NCBI GenBank assembly: GCA_018401135.1
Contig: JAGYLL010000006.1
Coordinates: 1 to 33,786, forward strand
Source: Candidatus Moraniibacteriota bacterium
Lineage (GTDB): Bacteria > Patescibacteriota > Minisyncoccia > Moranbacterales > GCA-2747515
Direction of reading: 5' to 3'
DNA: 33,786 nucleotides
This document shows, piece by piece, positions 26,485-33,786 of this stretch. Both the position numbers and the translations under genes were made by a program. Positions within the stretch are counted from its first letter, which is position 1. Each line of letters opens with the position of its first letter. A model generated the notes under the pieces. It saw only the letters and a list, made by a program, of their open reading frames with translations, was not told the DNA's origin and searched no databases.

Positions 26485-29190
26485 CTAAAGCTCCCCCCAA
26501 TTTTTCCCACTCGAAATATCCACGGTCAAAGGAACGTGTAATGTATATACATTTTCCATTATATATTTAACTTTTTGACTAAACATTTCTTCGAGGGTCT
26601 CAGGTATTTCAAAAATAAGTTCATCATGAATTTGGAGAACGAGTTTACTATGTTCTTTTTGTGAAAAAAATTCTTTCTCACAAGCAATCATAGCAAGTTT
26701 CATAATATCAGAAGCAAGTCCTTGTATAGGAAGATTAACCGCCATACGCTCTCCTGAAGAAACTACTTGAAAATTTGAACTCTGTATTTCTGGAATATAT
26801 CTTCTTCGACCAAGCTCTGTTTCTACATATCCCGTTTCTTTCGTATCTTTTTTTATCTTTTCTATATACTGAGCAAGTCCTGAAAAAGTATGCATATACG
26901 AATCAATAAATGTCTGTGCCTCTTCTCTTGAAACCCCCGATGCATTCATAAATCCAAATATCCCCATACCGTAGAGAACTCCAAAATTAAGGACTTTTGC
27001 TCGACGACGCATCGACTTTGTCACTTCTTCTTGTGCTACCCCAAAAACTTCGCTTGCTGTTATGGTATGAATATCTTTTCCTTTATGAAAGGCTTCAATC
27101 ATTTTAGCGTCTTCGCTCACGTGCGCTGCACATCGAAGGTCTATTTGAGAATAATCAGCGCTCACAAGAATAGTCCCCTCTTTGGCGACAAAAGCCTTTC
27201 GTAAAAGCCTTCCTAACGTACTTTTTATGGGAATATTTTGAAGATTAGGATCTGTTGATGATAATCGTCCTGTAGCAGTTATTGTCTGTTGAAATGTTGT
27301 GCGAATTCTTCCATCCTCTTCTACAAGTTTTGGAAGTGTCTCTATATAGGTAGTTTTAAGTTTGAATCTTTCTCGATACATCTCGATTGCCTCAGCAATA
27401 GGATAGGTTTTTTTCAGTTTTTGAAGTTCTGCAGAAGCCGTAGAATACCCTGTTTTCGTTTTTTTGATATTTTTTGTTTGTATCTGCAAATGATCAAAAA
27501 GAATTTCTCGTAATTGTTTCGTAGAGTTAATATTAAATTCTCTTCCAGCAAAGTCATAGATACGCTTTTCGAGTTCTTCTATTTCTTTATTTACCACCTC
27601 GGAAACATTTGTAAAAATTTCTTTGTCAAATTGTATTCCATTTCTTTCCATATCAACAAGAATAGGCGCTAAAGGAATTTCTATTGTTTCCAAAACATCT
27701 TTCAATGTTTTTGTATCTTCCTGATGAGCACTTTCTTTTTGTATTCTCTCCTGGAGGTTTTTATGTATGGCAAAAACCATTTCTGCCTTGCGACACAATG
27801 ATTCTTCTTTGGGTGAGAGTTTACCAGCATCATTTATTTCAAAAAGAGCCTCTTGTACACTCACCTCTTCCCACTCCTGGCCTAATTCAGAAAACGCCAA
27901 ACGTTTGAAAGAAATATCTCCCCCCTCCTGCAAAACATACGCCTCAAGAGAGACATCTCCCGCAACCACACCTTCAAATTGAAATCCACAAGAAAGAAAA
28001 AGATGTTTTGCTTCTTTGAGAGAGAAAAATATTTTTCGCACAGAAGATTTTTGGAGAAAATTTTGTATACCCTCTCTCGTTTCCTCATTGAGAACGACGT
28101 AAACAGATCCCTCTGTTTCTTGAGTATAAAAAACGATTCCCAAAAGAGATCCTATTCGAATAGATACTCCCTTCCAATCCAAAACAAGAACGACATCCTC
28201 TTTGAGCGTCTCCAAAAAATCCAAGCATTTTTGTTTCGTGTATATTTTTTCATATTTCTTTGGAGTAACTCCTTTCTTTTTTCCTTTTTTTGAAAATATT
28301 TCTCCTTCTTTTTTCGGAGAAAGTCTTTGCACAAGGGAAAAAAAATGAAAAAGAATAAACTGTTTTTTCACGTTTTCTCGAACAGCGTCTGAAAAAACAA
28401 ACTGGGCTTCCTGCTCTTTAAACTCATCCAAAGCATCTAAGCGAATCGTTCCCAACATTTTGGACTGAAAAGCTTGTTCTTTATCACGTTCTAGTTTTAA
28501 ACGAGAAGAAGGTGTAATCTCATCGAGATGATCATAGATATTTTCAAGTGTTGTGTATTTTTGAAGAAGTGTTGTTGCTGTTTTACTCCCAATACCCGAA
28601 ACACCAGGAATGGCATCTGAAGTATCTCCCGCAAGACCTTTGAAATCCGGAAGTGTTTCTGGGGCAAATCCATATTTTTCCACCACACCCTCACGATCAA
28701 AAAGCACGGTATCTTTTATTCCTCGTCTCATGGTAAACACACGGATATTTTCATCAACCAACTGCAAAGCATCAGCGTCCCCCGTTACGATAATAACGTT
28801 AAAGCCCTTCTTTGATGCGAGTTTTGCCAAAGATCCAATAACGTCATCCGCTTCAAATCCAGATTTTTCATATATGGGTATACCGAATGCTTGTACCACT
28901 TCTTTTACAAGAGGTATTTGTTCATAGAGATCATCTGGGGCTTTAACTCTTTTGGCTTTATATCCCTCAAAGGCTTTGTGTCGAAACGTCGGATCTGAAA
29001 GATCAAACGATGCTATAATATGTGTAGGATGAAACTTTTCGATCACTGAGAGAAGCGTCATCGAAAAGCCATACACAGCATTGACGACTTTTCCTTCTTT
29101 GGTAGTAAGAGGAGGAAGTGCGTGGTAAGCACGATGAATAATCGCATTGGAATCAAGAAGGAGAAGAGTTTGAGAAGACGTTTTTTTCAT
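26485..29190 (-). CDS. polA: DNA polymerase I
   Basis: 5' nuclease domain LLLLDSNAIIHRAYHALPPL, polymerase motifs LVSADYSQIDLRCAAHV, RRRAKVLNFGVLYGMG, LQIHDELIFEIPE; start taken as MKKTSSQ because upstream residues are extraneous hydrophobic sequence. Confidence 0.96.
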   Translation of the reverse strand: MKKTSSQTLLLLDSNAIIHRAYHALPPLTTKEGKVVNAVYGFSMTLLSVIEKFHPTHIIASFDLSDPTFRHKAFEGYKAKRVKAPDDLYEQIPLVKEVVQAFGIPIYEKSGFEADDVIGSLAKLASKKGFNVIIVTGDADALQLVDENIRVFTMRRGIKDTVLFDREGVVEKYGFAPETLPDFKGLAGDTSDAIPGVSGIGSKTATTLLQKYTTLENIYDHLDEITPSSRLKLERDKEQAFQSKMLGTIRLDALDEFKEQEAQFVFSDAVRENVKKQFILFHFFSLVQRLSPKKEGEIFSKKGKKKGVTPKKYEKIYTKQKCLDFLETLKEDVVLVLDWKGVSIRIGSLLGIVFYTQETEGSVYVVLNEETREGIQNFLQKSSVRKIFFSLKEAKHLFLSCGFQFEGVVAGDVSLEAYVLQEGGDISFKRLAFSELGQEWEEVSVQEALFEINDAGKLSPKEESLCRKAEMVFAIHKNLQERIQKESAHQEDTKTLKDVLETIEIPLAPILVDMERNGIQFDKEIFTNVSEVVNKEIEELEKRIYDFAGREFNINSTKQLREILFDHLQIQTKNIKKTKTGYSTASAELQKLKKTYPIAEAIEMYRERFKLKTTYIETLPKLVEEDGRIRTTFQQTITATGRLSSTDPNLQNIPIKSTLGRLLRKAFVAKEGTILVSADYSQIDLRCAAHVSEDAKMIEAFHKGKDIHTITASEVFGVAQEEVTKSMRRRAKVLNFGVLYGMGIFGFMNASGVSREEAQTFIDSYMHTFSGLAQYIEKIKKDTKETGYVETELGRRRYIPEIQSSNFQVVSSGERMAVNLPIQGLASDIMKLAMIACEKEFFSQKEHSKLVLQIHDELIFEIPETLEEMFSQKVKYIMENVYTLHVPLTVDISSGKNWGEL

Positions 29191-29196
29191 AGTATC

Positions 29197-29225
29197 AGTG
29201 TACAATCCCTGTACAAGAAATGCAA
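29197..29225 (-). promoter_or_regulatory. polA promoter (probably leaderless) overlapping TGTACAA direct repeats
   Basis: Minus strand TTGCAT (29220-29225), 17-bp spacer, TACACT (29197-29202), 6 nt before the ATG. Confidence 0.5.
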
Positions 29226-29276
29226 AAAAAGCTACTATAACACTAAAGAAAAATATAGTAATCATAGGTATCTTGT

Positions 29277-31679
29277 ATGGAAAATTGGCCAATATCGCCC
29301 GATCTCAAAAGAGAAAAACCGTATATGTTTCAAAGACGTCCAAAAGATACTCCCCAATCTCGTGATTTTTTTGGAACTTTACTTTCAGGAAATTATTTCA
29401 AAGATTTTCCTGAAGAAGCAAGACAGAAAATACTTCTTTATTGGAGAGAAAATGGTGTAAAGATACAACTACAATTTCAATACTTTCTCAGCCAAGCAAC
29501 TTCTCCAGAAGCTATGCGTGATCGCATTCAATCTTTTCTTTCCTTTCAAGAAGGTGGTGCTGAAATGATAGAAAAAATTTTCTTTATCGTCTCTTCTCTA
29601 GATTCAAAAAAGTCTGATACTTTATTTTCTCACTACGCTCAGCTTGCTCATTCTTTAGAAGAAAGAGCTCAAAAACTTTCTGATATTTTTTCTGATACTT
29701 TCAAAGGAATCTATGAAAGCTCTCCTGTGCTTAACAAAGAAACAATAACGAAATCTCTTCACCTTCGAGCTAATGCTCTTTTTTCTGAAACAGCAGAGAA
29801 TATTCGCTTAGGAGAAACGATTGATATCTCCGAAACTCTCCAAAAAATACAAGAAGAAGAAACCGCGCAAGAAGCTCTTTTACAAGAGATTTCTCATTAT
29901 GTCGAAACTATACGAACACTTTGTATTGATCTAAGAAAAAATCTTCTCGAAAAAGACGAACTAGCTAATAAAAAAAGAATTTCTCTTCTCGAAGAGGAAC
30001 GCTCTGGTCAAGAAAATGAAGAAGATCAAGAATTTCTCGAAATAGAAATTGCTTCTGCACATTTTGATGATGCAGAACTTGCACACGAACAAGACATTAC
30101 CGATGCTATGATCCTTTCCGAACAAGAAATTTCCCATCTTATCAAAGAATATTCTGATAAAAATCTTTATACAGAAATTCCCCCTTCCCAAAAACAAGCC
30201 CTACTTGGAAAACTCTCTTGTGCAAAAACGCTCTATCAGCATCTCCAGAGAAAATTTGAAGATGTTTTGTATGGACGAGAATCTGCCGTTCTTTCACAAG
30301 AAACGCTTAAAAATCTTTCTCTACAAACTATCGATGAAACACCCCCCGAATTACAAAAGGAAAGCATACAAAAATACCCGCCCTATTTTCCTGTTGGTAT
30401 ATCTGCCGATCTCAATCAATGGGAAAAAGTTTTTTCAGAAGAATGCTCTGTTGCCAAACCCATTGAACTTTATGCCTATCTTTTTTGGCTCAATAATCAA
30501 GAATCTCCTGTAGAAATCGTTATCTGCGATACTATACAAATCAATAATTATCTCGCGGAATACCCCCATCTCACTCAGCAAGAATCCTATGAAAAAGCTC
30601 GTCAAATAGGGTCGATCGAGGCACAAACCTATAGAAATATTATTGACACCTTTGGTCTCCACAATATTTCTTTGGTTCGGTACGATGAATTTCTTTCCTC
30701 TCCTCATACAACAGGAGAAAGAAAAACGTTTCAAGAATACAAGACTCTCTGCGAAACACTCTCTCAACATCCCCTGTTTGAAGCCGCCTTTCTCAATGCC
30801 GTACAAGAATCTCGAGCACAAACTCCCGAAGAAAAAAAACGTCATATAGGGTATGCCACAGAAGAAGTTGCATGGACTCTGGCGAAACGTGGAACCAAAA
30901 TAGGACATATCAATGAAGCACGTTATGATGCCCTTTCTTTTGCTCTTGAAGTTATCGAAGGAATCTTCCAACAAGAGAACAAAGGAGATATACTAGCACC
31001 AGAAAACGAAACCTTTCTCCAAGAAGTCCTGCAGTCTCTTGGAACTGTTCTTGCTCAAAGTTTTTCAAGAATTTTTGCTAGACTTTCAAAAAACACTCCT
31101 CAATACGACTATCTTAAACAATTAGAAGCCACTTTTTTTGGAAATCCAAAAACTCAAGGCTTTCTCAAGAGATCTCAAGTGGGAAAGAAAAAAGAAGGTT
31201 CATCTCTTACTCCTTCTCTCGTACAACAATACGTACAAAAACATAAACTTTTTGATCGTTATATCAGCCCTTCTGTCTCCTCAGTAAGTTTTGGGTATCG
31301 TCAAGCAGGGAAAAAAGAAGAAAGTGTTGTAAAATTTCGAGAACCCTATAGTACGTATTTTTATGACGATCCTGCGCATATATTTCTTCACGCTGATCAA
31401 ATTGTTGCTGTTCCCCAAGGAGCTCTTTCTGGAAAAATTCTCACCCTTCCTGCACAAAAACAACAAGAATATGCACAAAAAGTTATTCGGCCACTTATCA
31501 TTGAATATTTCAAAACACTCAAAACAGCACCCGAAGATTATTTTCTTTCTTTGGGAAAAGAGAGGGGGGCACTTTTTGAAGAATGCCGCTCTTCAGAGAC
31601 ACTCACCGATCTTCTCTCTTTCGTCCAAAAATACATTGTCCGTCCTTCTACCAATACGACTGCGGATACTGTTTCTTGA
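29277..31679 (+). CDS. 800-aa protein with cyclodipeptide-synthase-like central domain
   Basis: VGIS (G374, S376), VEIVICDTIQINNYLA...EKARQIG, GYATEE (Y526, E530), Y550; matches the remembered CDPS arrangement G35/S37/Y178/E182/Y202. Confidence 0.6.
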   Translation: MENWPISPDLKREKPYMFQRRPKDTPQSRDFFGTLLSGNYFKDFPEEARQKILLYWRENGVKIQLQFQYFLSQATSPEAMRDRIQSFLSFQEGGAEMIEKIFFIVSSLDSKKSDTLFSHYAQLAHSLEERAQKLSDIFSDTFKGIYESSPVLNKETITKSLHLRANALFSETAENIRLGETIDISETLQKIQEEETAQEALLQEISHYVETIRTLCIDLRKNLLEKDELANKKRISLLEEERSGQENEEDQEFLEIEIASAHFDDAELAHEQDITDAMILSEQEISHLIKEYSDKNLYTEIPPSQKQALLGKLSCAKTLYQHLQRKFEDVLYGRESAVLSQETLKNLSLQTIDETPPELQKESIQKYPPYFPVGISADLNQWEKVFSEECSVAKPIELYAYLFWLNNQESPVEIVICDTIQINNYLAEYPHLTQQESYEKARQIGSIEAQTYRNIIDTFGLHNISLVRYDEFLSSPHTTGERKTFQEYKTLCETLSQHPLFEAAFLNAVQESRAQTPEEKKRHIGYATEEVAWTLAKRGTKIGHINEARYDALSFALEVIEGIFQQENKGDILAPENETFLQEVLQSLGTVLAQSFSRIFARLSKNTPQYDYLKQLEATFFGNPKTQGFLKRSQVGKKKEGSSLTPSLVQQYVQKHKLFDRYISPSVSSVSFGYRQAGKKEESVVKFREPYSTYFYDDPAHIFLHADQIVAVPQGALSGKILTLPAQKQQEYAQKVIRPLIIEYFKTLKTAPEDYFLSLGKERGALFEECRSSETLTDLLSFVQKYIVRPSTNTTADTVS

Positions 31680-32475
31680 GCCAATCAGGTTGTAAGTCTT
31701 TACAATATTTCCGACCAATTTCCCAGAAAAAATTGTGAATAGAAAGCATTGTTTCATAAATTTCTTTGTTTTCTACAATAAATCCAATATGAATTTTTTC
31801 TGAAAAGGTCACAAAAGTTACTTTATTACTATACACATTGATCTCTGTTGTAAAAGGATATTTCTTATGATCCACAAAGAGAATTTCTGTAACATCATTT
31901 GCTTTATACCCTTTCATATATTCCAATGCCTCTATGTTATTGGGAATAATAACTTTTTCTTTGATGCCTAATCGTTTTCGTTTCGGTGCGTAGTATTTCG
32001 TATTCCATTCCTTAAGATACCGAGCATATCCAGCAACATCAGAAAATGTAAGGATCTCTTTGCCCCTATTATCATCAAGAGAGTCTTCCAAAACTTGCTG
32101 TATTCCTTCAATTCCTTCAAAAAACCGAACGCCCGGACGACCTGCCACAAGATTGTAATCAGATATAATAGAAGGAAGAGCACTTTCGAGTATGCGTTTG
32201 GCATCATAGGCTTTTTTTTCTTGACGCTCAGCAAACTCTTTGAGTAAAACAGGGTGTTTGAGAAAAAACGTAGCTACTTCACCAAGTGCTTCTTTTTTTT
32301 CTACCACACCCATCTCTTGTAAATCTTCTAGAATTTTATACACCAATCCTCTTTTGATCATTGTTTGTTTAGCAAGAGCGCTTGCTCGCATTTCTCCTCC
32401 TCTGAGAAGGGTTTCGTAGACAAGAGCTTGATTTTTTTCAAGTCCCGCTTGTTTGAAAATTTCTTCGTAATACAT
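31648..32475 (-). CDS. TrmB-family transcriptional regulator
   Basis: 275 aa; N-terminal wHTH AGLEKNQALVYETLLRGGEMRASALAKQTMIKRGLVYKILEDLQEMGVVEK and C-terminal RPGVRFFEGIEGIQQVLEDSL regulatory domain. Confidence 0.85.
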   Translation of the reverse strand: MYYEEIFKQAGLEKNQALVYETLLRGGEMRASALAKQTMIKRGLVYKILEDLQEMGVVEKKEALGEVATFFLKHPVLLKEFAERQEKKAYDAKRILESALPSIISDYNLVAGRPGVRFFEGIEGIQQVLEDSLDDNRGKEILTFSDVAGYARYLKEWNTKYYAPKRKRLGIKEKVIIPNNIEALEYMKGYKANDVTEILFVDHKKYPFTTEINVYSNKVTFVTFSEKIHIGFIVENKEIYETMLSIHNFFWEIGRKYCKDLQPDWLKKQYPQSYW

Positions 32476-32634
32476 ATATTTTTTGGTACTTTTTATTCTT
32501 TTTTCTTTCTCTATTCTACTCTTTTTATATTATTTTGTCAATATTTTATGACAAAATACTGCTTTATTATATGTGTTTTTATGTATTTTTTAAGTTTTTT
32601 TATCTATTTTAAGCTAATTATTGTACTTATTATA

Positions 32635-32663
32635 TTGACGAATATAGACAAAAATGCTATACT
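32635..32663 (+). promoter_or_regulatory. Strong sigma70-type promoter
   Basis: TTGACG (32635-32640), 17-bp spacer, TATACT (32658-32663). Confidence 0.75.
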
Positions 32664-32667
32664 GTGT

Positions 32668-33474
32668 TTTCGATGATAAAAACCCGTACATACTTCTTTC
32701 ATCGAAACCAGCACCTTCTCAATCTTGTTTTCCTCAAAGAGTGATGCGAAAGAAAACTCTTTTCTTATCCAAAAGGAAGCTAACACCATCATAATGATAT
32801 TGAGCTTTGTCCTTTTGTATAAAAAATATACATCTTCCTCCGCATCACCCTTTTCGGAAATATTCCACAAAAGGCACTGTACCTTAAAAGAATACCTGTG
32901 TCCGCGTTCGATCTCCCCTTGTAAGAGAGGGAGGGGTCGTATGGAAAATAGACACAGATATTTATAGAGAATTCATAACTATGAATTCTAACCGGAAAGA
33001 TCCCGTGAGATGCTTAAGAAAGTAAGAGGATGTCGGTGCATTCCGGTGCACGAGACATTCCGGCATCGTCTCGAGTATGGTATGTGGATTTGGTCTGACC
33101 CGATGATGGCATATATCCTGATGGGAGAAAGCATTTACTCCTTCCAACGCGTTGTGAGTGAAGATAAATCGCTTCGGACCGTCCCGCCAGAGGAGCATGA
33201 GCGATCAAACGTTCTTGTAATAAGATCGATCGTGGATGGAAGTCTAACCAGCTTCGACCCACGAAAATCTCTTTATAAGAGAAAAGGTTCTTTAAGAAAA
33301 GAAGGGTTTGGCGTTTTGTATGAAAACTCTGTTTTTGCCCAAAACGTCGAATCCTTCGACACATCGGAAATGGAAGTGTGGCACTCATCGCCCGCTTCGC
33401 AGGATATTTCCAAACCATCCAATAGCCCTCCGGGGTGCCCTTCGCGACGGTTCATGTGTCGCGGATGAGAAGGG
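32668..33474 (+). ncRNA. Candidate large structured RNA or very long structured leader, unknown family
   Basis: Many perfect helices from the predicted TSS onward, including GTGATGCG/CGCATCAC, AAAAGGA-AGCT/AGCT-TCCTTTT, and an 18-bp helix 33301-33318 with 33340-33357; no convincing ORF. Confidence 0.55.
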
Positions 33475-33493
33475 TCTCCAAAAGGAGAAAATC

Positions 33494-33786
33494 ATGAAAA
33501 AATTGAACAAGGCAGTCTTCAGTTTTTTGGCCAGTGCAAACAACGAGGAGATGCATGCAAAGCGTCTCTTCGAGGCGTTTTGCGCCCCATTCCCCTCGCT
33601 GGAGGCGATTCCAATTGTTTTCAGAGAGGTGTGGAACCTCCTCTTTTCGGTTCAATGGGGTGAGGAACCCCAGATGGACCGAATTGAGGCGGCACTCGCC
33701 CTGTGCTCCTGCGGGGGTGAGTGGCCAGGGCGGGTTGTGGTGGAGGACAAGGATGTCCTCATCATTCCGTATGTCGGAGATAGGAG
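33494..33786 (+). CDS. Hypothetical protein, truncated by window end
   Basis: ATG at 33494 after SD AAAGGAG; open to window end (MKKLNKAVFSFLASANNEEMHAKRLFEAFCAPFPSLEAIPIVFREVWNLLFSVQWGEEPQ...). Missing from the ORF track because no stop is in the window. Confidence 0.7.
   Translation, partial: MKKLNKAVFSFLASANNEEMHAKRLFEAFCAPFPSLEAIPIVFREVWNLLFSVQWGEEPQMDRIEAALALCSCGGEWPGRVVVEDKDVLIIPYVGDR

Noticed and set aside
29191-29292. 34-residue hydrophobic N-terminal extension of PolA in the ORF track (possible membrane anchor)
   Set aside because: The 5' nuclease domain starts at MKKTSSQTLLLLDS; a consensus-like promoter lies between the two start codons, so the extension is probably untranslated.
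31648-31679. 32-nt convergent overlap of the CDPS-like gene and the TrmB-family gene as a special antisense device
   Set aside because: Short 3' overlaps are common in compact genomes; nothing further supports regulation.
32604-32967. Short ORFs on both strands (32604..32870 -, 32725..32967 +)
   Set aside because: Overlap the promoter and helix-rich region; no family resemblance.
33014-33418. 134-aa minus-strand ORF
   Set aside because: Same interval as above; composition looks spurious and is antisense to the predicted transcript.
33010-33468. 152-aa ORF in the right-edge region
   Set aside because: No SD, no recognisable fold; several other frames are also open here and the DNA is dominated by RNA-like helices, so coding is not supported. 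A BLAST hit with conserved protein sequence would reverse this.
32664-33480. tmRNA, RNase P RNA or SRP RNA as the identity of the structured region
   Set aside because: Looked for tmRNA 5' GGNUUCGAC and tRNA-like 3' end with CCA, RNase P GAGGAAAGUCC/ACAGAA motifs and SRP GGUCAGGUCCGGAAGGAAGCAGCC on both strands; none convincing by eye. cmscan would be decisive.

Overview
AT-rich, densely packed chromosomal window that looks like a Candidate Phyla Radiation / Patescibacteria genome; this taxonomic guess is inference from gene content and small proteins. It carries housekeeping and cell-envelope genes: pyruvate kinase, PilB/GspE-type ATPase, TsaE, RuvA, RuvB, HtpX, LemA, MurE-like ligase, FemX-like transferase, ribosomal protein S20, HolA, DUF3048 protein, PolA and a TrmB-family regulator. 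It also has two very large secreted proteins (a beta-propeller/Ig protein and a lamin-tail-domain/PKD protein), one tRNA-Ser(GGA) and a convincing 6S RNA. The most interesting items are: (1) an 800-aa protein with no obvious annotation whose central part carries residues and spacings matching tRNA-dependent cyclodipeptide synthases; (2) an approximately 0.8-kb region near the right edge, behind a consensus promoter, packed with perfect and long helices and best read as a large structured RNA; (3) a single polypeptide with two tandem PilB/GspE motor domains; (4) a DHH-phosphoesterase-like protein with its catalytic motifs erased; (5) a monocistronic 75-aa membrane-protein transcript with hairpins at its predicted 5' end and two terminators; (6) several genes with a -10 box 5-6 nt from the ATG (leaderless). 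No CRISPR array, transposase or rRNA was seen.
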